From JAFGQJ01 sp964495755 (GTDB lineage: Bacteria; Spirochaetota; Spirochaetia; SZUA-6; DRHE01): a stretch of DNA of 13,662 nt. Of this stretch, positions 6,483-13,321 are shown piece by piece (position 1 is the first letter of the stretch; each line of letters starts with the position of its first letter). The DNA lies in contig CAZBXU010000102.1 in NCBI GenBank assembly GCA_964495755.1, positions 1 through 13,662 on the forward strand. The letters run 5' to 3'. The notes below the pieces were generated by a model, which searched no databases, had not been told where the DNA came from, and worked only from the letters and a program-made list of their open reading frames with translations. Position numbers and translations under genes: made by a program.

Positions 6483-9400
6483 AAATTACCGACCTTTCGG
6501 TAAAACGGCCGGTCACTGCCACGGTGTTCTACCTGGCTCTGATCGTTTTAGGAGTCTTTTCCTTGAGCCGGTTGGCCATCGATCTGATACCGGATATCTC
6601 CTTCCCCGTGATCGTCATCTATTCGTCCTACCCCGGGGTCTCACCTCAGGAGGTGGAGGCGAATCTGACAAAGGTGATCGAGAACACCGCAGCTTCGGCA
6701 AGCCGCATCGAGAAAATCAGCAGCACTTCCAGTGAGGGGACCTCGGTCGTGGTGGTGGAGTACCAGTGGGGGAGCGATCTGGCCGAGGCCTCCAATGACC
6801 TGCGGGAACGCCTCGACCTGGTTCGGGATTTCATTCCCGAAGACGCCTCCCAGCCCGTATTGTTCAAGTTCGATCCCTCGATGACCCCGGTCATGGTTCT
6901 ATCCATCGAGGGACGCCGTGATCTGGAGAGCCTCCGTTTTATCGCCGAGAACACGATTAAGACAAATCTCGAACAGATAGACGGGGTGGCCAGCGTCAAT
7001 GTGGAGGGAGGTCTGGAGAAGCAGATTCACATCGATCTGGACAGGATCCTCCTCGCCTCCTACGGCTTATCCATCGACCAGATCGTCAATGTCGTGAGGG
7101 CGGAAAACCTCAACGTTACCGGTGGATCCGTAACCGAAGGAGCCAAGAAGTATTCTCTGCGTACCATAGGCCGGTTGGACGACCTGACCGAGATCAGGGC
7201 GATCATCGTGGGGAACAAGAACGGCAAGCCCGTGTATCTGGAGAACGTCGCCGCTGTGTACACCGGCTACCTGGAAGACGAGATGGACGTAATGGTGGAT
7301 CGCAGCGACGCCATCATCCTATCGGTGCAGAAGCAGTCCGGCACCAACACGGTGCTGATCTCCAATCGTGTTCAGGAGAGGATCGACACCATCAAACGTT
7401 CCCTGCCAGAGGATGTCCGTCTGGTGGAGTTGTTCGTCTCTGCGGATTTTATCAACGACGCGATCTCCAATGTCTGGCGGGTGGCCCTCCTGGGCGGTTT
7501 ACTGGCGGTCATCGTGCTGCTCGTATTCCTGCGAAACTTGCCCACCACCTTGATCGTGGCCGTTTCCATCCCCCTGTCCATCATCATCACCATTATCGCC
7601 ATGTACTTCTTCAACCTTACCCTGAACATGCTCTCCCTCGGCGGTCTGGCCTTGGGCATCGGAATGCTGGTGGACAACTCGATCGTCATCATTGAAAACA
7701 TCTTTCGCTACCGGGAGAGCGGGGCCAAGGCGGGGGAAGCGGCCCGGCACGGGTCCCAGGAGATGGCTAACGCCATCATCGCCTCCACCCTGACTACGGT
7801 GGCGGTGTTCCTGCCCCTGGTGTTGTTTATCCGCGGTCTGGCCAGGGAGCTGTTCCGCGACTTGGCCTTCACCGTGACCTTTTCCCTGCTCGCTTCCCTG
7901 CTGGTGGCGCTGACGCTCATTCCCATGCTCTCCAGCCGGATCCGCAAGGTGGGGATCAAGAAGAAATCCAACACCCTTCTCGATGTAGAGGAGGAGTTGA
8001 AAGGACGGGGTGCGGCCCTGCGGTTCCTGGACCGCATCTACGGAGCCAGCTTGGGCTGGGCCTTGCGGCATAAAGCTCTGGTCCTGATTGGAATCGTTCT
8101 TCTATTCGGCGGCAGCCTGGCCCTGATTCCTCGGGTCGGTGTCGAGTTGTTTCCCGAATCCGATCAGGGAATGATCGTCATGAACATCGAAACCGCCATT
8201 GGATCGGATATCGACACAACCCGCGAGGCTGTAGCCAAGATCTACGAGATCGTCGAGAAGAATGTTCCGGAGAAAAAGCTGACCGTGGTCCAGGCCGGCG
8301 TTTCCGGCGGTTTTTTCTCTACAGCCGCGGCAAACAACGGATCGATTCAGATAGTTCTAAAAGACCTCGGAGAGAGGGATCGGGCGGATCGGGAGATCAT
8401 AGAAGCACTGCGCCCACTGGTGGCTGGGGTCCCTGGAGTCGAGGTTCGTTTCTCCACGCATTTCGGTCCCGGCGGAGGTGCGGGCATGTCCGGTGGCTTG
8501 ACTGTCTCGGTTCGGGGCAACGATCTCGAGGAGGGCAAGGAATTGGCGGCCAAGATCGAGGAAATCATGGGAACCGTGGACACGGTCCAGGATGCTCAGG
8601 TGTCGAGGGAGGAAGGTCTGCCGGAGTACCGTATCCGGGTGGACCGCAACCGGGCCGCTCAGTACGGTCTGACCGCCGCCCAGGTGGGCATCACCATCAA
8701 GAGGGCCTTCGCCGGGGAGACGGTAGCTACGGTACTCCTCGAAGGGGAGGAGGTGGACGTACGGGTCCGCTTCCGTCCCGAAGATCGCGTTTCCATCCGG
8801 GATATCGACCGGATCTCGGTGGCCTCCCCTCTGGGGTTTTCCGTTCCCCTGACCAACTTGGTTGAGATCGACAAGGCCTACGGTCCGGTGAGCATTGGCC
8901 GGGAGAACCAGCAGCGGGTCATCGAGATCAACGCCAGTGTTACCGGCGACGTGCGCACCGCGGTGAACCGGATCAAGGAGCAGGTGGACCAACTGGCCAT
9001 ACCACCGGGATTTTCGATTGTCTACGGAGGTTCTTGGGAGGACATCCAGTCGGTGGTCAAGGATCTGGTTCTGGTTCTGGTGCTCTCCATGATCCTGATA
9101 TACTTTATCATGGCCGCCCAGTTCGAGAGCTTCCGGGATCCCTTCATCATCATGTTTACCCTGCCCATGACCTTTGTGGGTGTGATCTGGATCCACCTGC
9201 TGACAGGAACGATTTTCAGTGCCTTTTCGGGAATCGGGCTCCTCATGCTGGTGGGGATCGTTGTAAACAACGGTATCATCCTGGTGGATTATACCAACCT
9301 TCTGCGCAAGCGAGACTACGAACTGACCCGTGCGGTGGTGTCAGCCGGGCGAATCCGGCTGCGCCCGATCCTCATGACCATGCTGACCACGATCCTTGCT

Positions 9401-9619
9401 CTCCTACCCCTCGCCTTCTTCGGGGGTTCCGGCTCGGAGCTGCGTACGCCTATGGCTCTGACCGTTGTAGGCGGTTTGCTCGTTTCGACCGTGTTCACCC
9501 TGATTCTGATTCCAGTGCTCTACCATCTGTTCGAAGGCCGACGGGAGAAGCGGCGTCTTCGCCGGGTGGCCGAACGTAAGGAGAGGCAACCGGAAATGCT
9601 GGAGGTGGCCCGTGGATAA
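6479..9619 (+). CDS. HAE1-type RND efflux pump, inner-membrane subunit
   Basis: A 1046-residue proton-driven pump of the RND superfamily, normal in length for AcrB-like proteins and expected to act as a trimer. It starts with KRPVTATVFYLALIVLG (TM1) and has the twofold pattern of one helix, a large periplasmic loop and five helices. TM2-6 lie at about 335-500, and the second-half helices at about 530-550 and 865-1030. In TM4 the relay reads V-D399-N400-S where AcrB has D407-D408. In TM10 it reads N930-N931 where AcrB has K940-N941. R960 and T967 match R971 and T978. A Gly-rich loop (GPGGGAGMSGG) lies near residue 663. The lack of the metal-RND signature argues for drug or lipid substrates over heavy metals, though this is weak. 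It overlaps the adaptor by four bases and the PII-like gene by eight. Confidence 0.93.
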   Translation: MKITDLSVKRPVTATVFYLALIVLGVFSLSRLAIDLIPDISFPVIVIYSSYPGVSPQEVEANLTKVIENTAASASRIEKISSTSSEGTSVVVVEYQWGSDLAEASNDLRERLDLVRDFIPEDASQPVLFKFDPSMTPVMVLSIEGRRDLESLRFIAENTIKTNLEQIDGVASVNVEGGLEKQIHIDLDRILLASYGLSIDQIVNVVRAENLNVTGGSVTEGAKKYSLRTIGRLDDLTEIRAIIVGNKNGKPVYLENVAAVYTGYLEDEMDVMVDRSDAIILSVQKQSGTNTVLISNRVQERIDTIKRSLPEDVRLVELFVSADFINDAISNVWRVALLGGLLAVIVLLVFLRNLPTTLIVAVSIPLSIIITIIAMYFFNLTLNMLSLGGLALGIGMLVDNSIVIIENIFRYRESGAKAGEAARHGSQEMANAIIASTLTTVAVFLPLVLFIRGLARELFRDLAFTVTFSLLASLLVALTLIPMLSSRIRKVGIKKKSNTLLDVEEELKGRGAALRFLDRIYGASLGWALRHKALVLIGIVLLFGGSLALIPRVGVELFPESDQGMIVMNIETAIGSDIDTTREAVAKIYEIVEKNVPEKKLTVVQAGVSGGFFSTAAANNGSIQIVLKDLGERDRADREIIEALRPLVAGVPGVEVRFSTHFGPGGGAGMSGGLTVSVRGNDLEEGKELAAKIEEIMGTVDTVQDAQVSREEGLPEYRIRVDRNRAAQYGLTAAQVGITIKRAFAGETVATVLLEGEEVDVRVRFRPEDRVSIRDIDRISVASPLGFSVPLTNLVEIDKAYGPVSIGRENQQRVIEINASVTGDVRTAVNRIKEQVDQLAIPPGFSIVYGGSWEDIQSVVKDLVLVLVLSMILIYFIMAAQFESFRDPFIIMFTLPMTFVGVIWIHLLTGTIFSAFSGIGLLMLVGIVVNNGIILVDYTNLLRKRDYELTRAVVSAGRIRLRPILMTMLTTILALLPLAFFGGSGSELRTPMALTVVGGLLVSTVFTLILIPVLYHLFEGRREKRRLRRVAERKERQPEMLEVARG

Positions 9620-9905
9620 CGTAGCGGTTTTCATCTTCTATGATAGGGCGATCGATGAAGAGGTGCTCGATGTCCTGACCTCCTGCTGTGTGGAAAACTA
9701 CACCCGCTGGCAAGATGTCAGCGGGGTAGGGACCACCGGTCCCCATCTGGGGGATCATGTCTGGCCGGCGTTGAACAACGTGATGATGACTGTCGTGCCG
9801 GGAGACCGCAAAGAGGAGATTCTGAAAAGGATCCGCGCGCTCCAGGATGGTTTCCCGTTCACCGGACTTCGAGCCGTGGTCCTGCCGGTCCTCGACATGA
9901 TCTGA
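9612..9905 (+). CDS. Small PII-like protein at the end of the efflux operon
   Basis: A 97-residue protein starting at GTG, eight bases inside the end of the pump gene. GGAGG (9601-9605) lies six bases upstream, so it is translated from the same message, probably by re-initiation. The pattern suggests a ferredoxin-like beta-alpha-beta-beta-alpha-beta fold as in PII/CutA proteins: a strand VAVFIFYD (4-11), a helix EEVLDVLTSCCV (16-27), a long loop at 36-54, a strand NVMMTVVP (56-63), a helix KEEILKRIRALQ (67-78) and a strand RAVVLPV (87-93). The loop, in the place of the PII T-loop, is rich in Gly and holds H45 and H49; C25 and C26 sit in the first helix. PII-like proteins beside RND transporter genes are known, but I cannot name this subfamily, ligand or target. 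The role is inferred as a regulator or sensor of the pump. Confidence 0.65.
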   Translation: MDNVAVFIFYDRAIDEEVLDVLTSCCVENYTRWQDVSGVGTTGPHLGDHVWPALNNVMMTVVPGDRKEEILKRIRALQDGFPFTGLRAVVLPVLDMI

Positions 9906-10016
9906 AGCCGGGCCTCCGTTGTCCAACAAATATCTCCCTCGATGAAGATCGAACGGGCCAACCGGGCCGTGGTAGGGGGATGCCGTATTTTTCGGCCCAA
10001 TCATCCATGTCAGACA
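9906..10016. other. Intergenic stretch after the efflux operon, no convincing gene
   Basis: This is the first part of the 484-bp gap between the PII-like gene and dctP. I see no strong intrinsic terminator after the efflux operon: GC-rich words (GGGCC, CCGGGCC) occur, but no stable stem followed by a T-run. A minus-strand frame through here (about 10050-9859) gives a protein-like text but has no ribosome site and runs back over the PII-like gene. Confidence 0.4.
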
Positions 10017-10190
10017 TTATTCCTGGATAGAGACGAACTCCGGCTGCCATCTGTGCCGCCGAAGGGAGCTGCTGTACGCGCGGAGGGGTCGGAGCTGGAT
10101 AGAAGGAGCATCAAACCCCGGTCCGATACCAACTCCGAATCCGAGCAGGGTTTTGTACGGATACCGGCGATGCGGCGTGTTGGAATTCAT
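10017..10190 (-). CDS. Possible 57-residue small protein, unknown
   Basis: I do not recognise this ORF. Its best support is the ribosome site: read on the minus strand, AAAGGAGGAGGG ends four bases before the ATG at 10190, with the core AGGAGG seven bases away, one of the best Shine-Dalgarno sequences in the window. The product starts MNSNTPHRRYPYKTLLG, then has a Gly-rich hydrophobic stretch (FGVGIGPGF, 18-26), then an Arg/Ser-rich tail. The second half looks less protein-like than an overlapping frame on the same strand, which starts after a TGA near 10112 and runs Pro-rich into MSDMDDWAEKYGIPLPRPG. A frameshifted or decayed longer gene is therefore possible. It is divergent from dctP. It could be a real small gene, a pseudogene remnant or chance. 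Confidence 0.35.
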   Translation of the reverse strand: MNSNTPHRRYPYKTLLGFGVGIGPGFDAPSIQLRPLRAYSSSLRRHRWQPEFVSIQE

Positions 10191-10268
10191 TTTCCCTCCT
10201 CCTTTTGTTCTACCGGTTGTTCCGGCCGTGGTCAAAGCAAAAAAGTGAAAAAATCGGGAAATTCAAGC

Positions 10269-10296
10269 TTGACAGGTCCCCAATATGCTGTATAAT
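10269..10296 (+). promoter_or_regulatory. Consensus sigma-70 promoter of the TRAP operon
   Basis: TTGACA (10269-10274) and TATAAT (10291-10296) are both perfect hexamers, separated by 16 bp. The predicted transcript start is near 10303, giving a leader of about 87 bases to dctP. Full-consensus boxes suggest that a repressor limits expression. Confidence 0.75.
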
Positions 10297-10303
10297 AAAA
10301 CAC

Positions 10304-10331
10304 GGTTTCATAATGTAAAACAAATGAAGCC
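10304..10331 (+). promoter_or_regulatory. Inverted repeat at the 5' end of the TRAP transcript (operator or RNA hairpin)
   Basis: GGTTTCAT (10304-10311) and ATGAAGCC (10324-10331) can form an 8-bp stem in RNA with one G-U pair and a 12-base loop, starting at about +2 of the predicted transcript. The same arms could serve as a repressor site just downstream of a consensus promoter. GTTTCAT/ATGAAAC words also occur in enterobacterial KdgR boxes, but there the arms are in the opposite order. Confidence 0.35.
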
Positions 10332-10389
10332 CAAAAATCGAGCTGAATCCCTGATTCTGCTCGAAGAAAAAAGAAACAGGAGGTTCAAA

Positions 10390-11403
10390 ATGAAAAAGCT
10401 GATGCTTGTGCTTGCTCTGCTGATTCTCTCTGTCTGCCTGGTCATCGCCGAGGGGCAGTCGGAAGGAGGGGCAGCGGCGGGGAAGGTGTACGTGTTCAAG
10501 TACGCCAACACCCAGTCTCCCAACCATCCCCGCAGCAAGTCGATGGAACTGTTCAAAGAGCAGTTGGAAAAGGCCAGCAACGGTCGGATCAAGGTCGAGC
10601 TGTTCTTTTCCGGTGTTCTGGGCAAGGAGGCGGAGGTTCTCGATATGGTGGTCACCGGTTCGGTTCAGGGATGCCGGGGCGGGTTGTTCGAGAGAGCCAA
10701 CAAGATGTACCTGCTGTACACTCTGCCGTTCATGTTCGAGAACACCGACCAGGTCGTGAAATTGATGAGAAGCGAGTTCGGCGACAAGGTCAACGCGGAC
10801 GCGATGAAGAACGGGATTTATGTTCCCGCCTGTGGCGTAGCCGGTGGCTTCCGTAATATCACTTCCAACGTGAAGCCGATCCGGAGCCCGGAAGATCTGC
10901 GTGGGTTGAAGATGCGTACGCCCCCGATCGATATGACGATCAAGACCTTCAAAGCCTTGGCGGCGAATCCGCAGCAGGTCGCCTACACCGAGACCTACAT
11001 GGCCCTGAAATCCGGGGTCGTGGATGCCCAGGAGAATCCCTTCTCCAACACTGTAGACATGAAGTTCTACGAAGTGCAGAAGTACCTCTCGGTGGTCAAC
11101 TGGCAGCTCCATCCGGATCCCTTCTACGTCAATCCGGCCTGGTACAACAGCCTGCCCGACGATCTCAAGGCGATCTTCGATTCGGTTGCCGAATCTACAA
11201 TGATCTACAGCGACACGATCTGGTTGAACTCCGAGAAGGACTACTACTACTTCCTACGGGAAAGACTGGAAACCAATGAGCTCAGCGCGGAGGTAACGGC
11301 AAAGTTCCGAGAGGCGGTGAAACCTGTTTGGCAGTCCTACGTTGATGACGGCTTCTTCACCTGGAAGGACATCAACGACGCAATGAGTATCGCCAAGAGC
11401 TGA
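10390..11403 (+). CDS. dctP: TRAP transporter substrate-binding protein (DctP family), probable uronate binder
   Basis: A 337-residue periplasmic binding protein that hands an organic acid or uronate to the DctQM membrane complex. The N-terminus is a signal peptide (MKKLMLVLALLILSVCLVIA), with type I cleavage likely before EGQ. The LSVC word is a poor lipobox, though spirochaete lipoboxes are relaxed. Family motifs are present: NHPRSKSMELFKEQLEKASNG near 40-60, the ligand-binding Arg region GLKMRTPP at about 175-182, and the dimer-surface motif MALKSGVVDAQENPFSN at about 203-219. The start at 10390 was chosen for AGGAGG six bases upstream and for the signal peptide; in-frame ATGs at 10285 and 10324 precede it but lack ribosome sites. 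Binding of uronates or their unsaturated oligomers is inferred from kduI downstream. Confidence 0.9.
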   Translation: MKKLMLVLALLILSVCLVIAEGQSEGGAAAGKVYVFKYANTQSPNHPRSKSMELFKEQLEKASNGRIKVELFFSGVLGKEAEVLDMVVTGSVQGCRGGLFERANKMYLLYTLPFMFENTDQVVKLMRSEFGDKVNADAMKNGIYVPACGVAGGFRNITSNVKPIRSPEDLRGLKMRTPPIDMTIKTFKALAANPQQVAYTETYMALKSGVVDAQENPFSNTVDMKFYEVQKYLSVVNWQLHPDPFYVNPAWYNSLPDDLKAIFDSVAESTMIYSDTIWLNSEKDYYYFLRERLETNELSAEVTAKFREAVKPVWQSYVDDGFFTWKDINDAMSIAKS

Positions 11404-11430
11404 TCTATAGCTTCTGGCAGCGAGTCCAAC

Positions 11431-11479
11431 AAGGGTGCTGGACCCGGAAGATTTTGCAGGCTTTTGGGTCGGCACCCTT
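11431..11479 (+). promoter_or_regulatory. Intercistronic stem-loop between dctP and dctQ
   Basis: AAGGGTGCTGGACCC (11431-11445) pairs with GGGTCGGCACCCTT (11466-11479), giving about 13 pairs with one G-U pair and one bulged G, around a 20-base loop. It lies between the dctP stop and the dctQ start and is followed by only a short T-run. This fits a messenger-stabilising or partly terminating structure that lets the binding protein be made in excess over the membrane subunits. Confidence 0.6.
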
Positions 11480-11514
11480 TCATTTACTTAGATTTTGGGG
11501 GAGTATCCGAGCAG

Positions 11515-12021
11515 ATGAAAGGGTTAATAGCGGCGGTCGCGATTCTGTCCAAATTCCTGGAATGGGCGATCACATTCTGTTTTTTCATAATCCTGATGCT
11601 GACGATTATCCTGGTTGTGCTGCGCTACGGTTTCAACGAATCCATCATCGGGGGAAATGAGCTGATGGAGTACCTGTTCATCTACACCACGGCTATCGGT
11701 GCATCGGTAGCCCTGGGACGCCGGGAACACATCAAGATCACCTGGTTTGTCGATAAGCTTTCTCCCGTTTATCGAAAGATCATCGATATCCTGGCGTTTC
11801 TGTTCATCGCGCTGATCAACCTGGTAATGATCTATTACAGCTTTCCCTGGATTCGAACCGTGGGAGGGTTCGAATCGCCGGTGCTGCGCCTGCCCAATCG
11901 TACGATCCAGATTATCATCCCCATCGGCTGCGGACTGGTGATTCTCTACTGCCTCTATCACATCCTGGCGGTCATTCTCGGCGCAGGGGATACCCGGGGA
12001 ACTGAGGAGGCTGAGAGATGA
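11515..12021 (+). CDS. dctQ: TRAP transporter small membrane subunit (DctQ family)
   Basis: A 168-residue inner-membrane protein with four predicted helices, at about 5-36, 50-72, 86-110 and 130-155, as usual for DctQ. Family features are the LRYGFNESIIGGNELMEYLFIY region (about 37-58), where an acidic residue sits in the second helix, and GRREHIKITWF (about 71-81) after it. It stabilises the large subunit in the transporter. The start at 11515 fits the family start MKGLIAAVAIL; an in-frame TTG at 11464 would add 17 residues that run through the stem-loop. The only purine-rich site, GGGGGAG, lies 12 bases upstream, which is long and suggests weaker translation. The stop overlaps the dctM start by four bases (ATGA). 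Confidence 0.88.
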   Translation: MKGLIAAVAILSKFLEWAITFCFFIILMLTIILVVLRYGFNESIIGGNELMEYLFIYTTAIGASVALGRREHIKITWFVDKLSPVYRKIIDILAFLFIALINLVMIYYSFPWIRTVGGFESPVLRLPNRTIQIIIPIGCGLVILYCLYHILAVILGAGDTRGTEEAER

Positions 12022-13295
12022 TTGTTCTGATCATCAGCCTGATCGTGTTCCTTGTTATGGGAATCCCGATAGCCTACTCTTTGGGACTGTCCGGATTCTG
12101 CTACTTTCTGGTCGTGCATCCGGAATTGTTGCTCGTTTTGCCTCAACGTCTGTTCGCCGGCATGAACTCCTACGCCATGATCGCGCTTCCCCTCTTCGTG
12201 GCCATGGGGTTGTTGATGAATGCCGGGGGTATTACCACCCGCCTGATCGATTTCAGTCTGCTCTTCGTCGGTAGGTTGCGCGGCGGACTGGGGGCGGTAA
12301 ACGTTCTGGCCAGCATGATCTTCGGCGGGATCTCCGGATCGTCGGTCTCGGATACCGCTTCGATCGGCGCCGTGTTGATACCGGAGATGAAGGATCGGGG
12401 GTACACGGCGGAGTTTGCCAGCGGGATCACGGTAGCCTCTTCCACGATGGGGATGATCATCCCACCGAGTGTCCCCATGGTGATCTATGCTCTGGTTGCG
12501 GAGGAATCGGTGGGCAAGCTCTTTCTCGGTAGTGCTATCCCCGGCATCATGATCGGCCTGATCATGCTGGTGATCACACTGGGAATTTCCTACTGGAAGA
12601 AGTACCCCAGGGAAGAAATCCGGCTCAGCAAGAAGGAACAGTTCGTTCGGATCCGCCAGTCGATTCTGGCGATTATCATGCCCGTGTTCGTTATCGGTTC
12701 GGTTGTGCTCGGTATCGCCACGGCCACTGAATCTGCGGGCATCGGTGTGCTCTATTCATTCATTATCGGGATTTTTGTCATCCGCGGGCTGAAGCTGAAG
12801 GACATCCCGCCGATTCTCAAGTCGGCGATCATGACCAGCGCCACGGTCATGATCATCATCGCTATGTCACAGCTGTACGTCTGGATTCTGGCGATCGAAA
12901 GAGTCCCGGAGCTGGTTGCCGCGTTCGTGACCGGGTTGAACCTGCCGGCGATCGTGATCCTTCTCTGTATCGACGTGATTATCCTGCTGACCGGTACCTT
13001 CGTGGATGTCAGTCCGGCAATTCTCCTGTTGACCCCGGTTTTTCTGCCTGCGGCCCAGGCTCTCGGTATGACGGCCGTACAGTTCGGCGTGATCCTGATC
13101 TCAGGATTGGCCGTCGGTCTGGTCACACCACCAGTGGGGATGTGTCTAAACGTAGCCTCGGCGATCTCCCGGCTTGGAATCGGGAGGATTTTCAAGGCAG
13201 CGCTTCCTTTTCTCCTGGCCAATACCATCACCCTGGTATTGATAACGATACTGCCCTCCCTAAGCATGTGGTTGCCCGGATTACTAATGAAATAA
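12018..13295 (+). CDS. dctM: TRAP transporter large membrane subunit (DctM family)
   Basis: A 425-residue sodium-coupled permease of the TRAP/IT superfamily, with about 12 hydrophobic segments along the whole length. It carries the DctM hallmarks MIALPLFVAMGLLMNAGG (about 54-71), FGGISGSSVSDTASIGAVLIPEM (about 97-119) and STMGMIIPPSVPMV (about 137-150), and the repeated half with GLAVGLVTPPVGMCLNVAS (about 361-379). The two PP(S/V)-containing hairpins correspond to the substrate and sodium sites of the family. Length is normal. It is co-translated with dctQ through a 4-bp overlap and is followed after 26 bp by kduI, which ties transport to uronate breakdown. No terminator lies between them. 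Confidence 0.93.
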   Translation: MIVLIISLIVFLVMGIPIAYSLGLSGFCYFLVVHPELLLVLPQRLFAGMNSYAMIALPLFVAMGLLMNAGGITTRLIDFSLLFVGRLRGGLGAVNVLASMIFGGISGSSVSDTASIGAVLIPEMKDRGYTAEFASGITVASSTMGMIIPPSVPMVIYALVAEESVGKLFLGSAIPGIMIGLIMLVITLGISYWKKYPREEIRLSKKEQFVRIRQSILAIIMPVFVIGSVVLGIATATESAGIGVLYSFIIGIFVIRGLKLKDIPPILKSAIMTSATVMIIIAMSQLYVWILAIERVPELVAAFVTGLNLPAIVILLCIDVIILLTGTFVDVSPAILLLTPVFLPAAQALGMTAVQFGVILISGLAVGLVTPPVGMCLNVASAISRLGIGRIFKAALPFLLANTITLVLITILPSLSMWLPGLLMK

Positions 13296-13321
13296 AATTT
13301 TTTTGAAGAAAGGTAGATTAT

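Noticed and set aside
7499..9196. Long minus-strand open frames inside the RND pump gene
   Set aside because: They are shadows of the GC-rich pump coding frame, with unusual His/Gln/Gly-rich text, no ribosome sites and no family motifs.
9942..10295. Plus-strand 117-codon frame in the gap before dctP
   Set aside because: The start is preceded by pyrimidine-rich sequence without a ribosome site, the text has no recognisable domain, and its end runs through the consensus TRAP promoter.
10285..10389. Longer dctP product from ATG 10285 or 10324
   Set aside because: ATG 10285 overlaps the promoter region; neither has a ribosome site, and either would bury the signal peptide behind a charged extension.
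13296..13321. T-run between dctM and kduI as a terminator
   Set aside because: No GC-rich stem precedes the T-run, and kduI follows after 26 bp with a fair ribosome site, so read-through is more likely.
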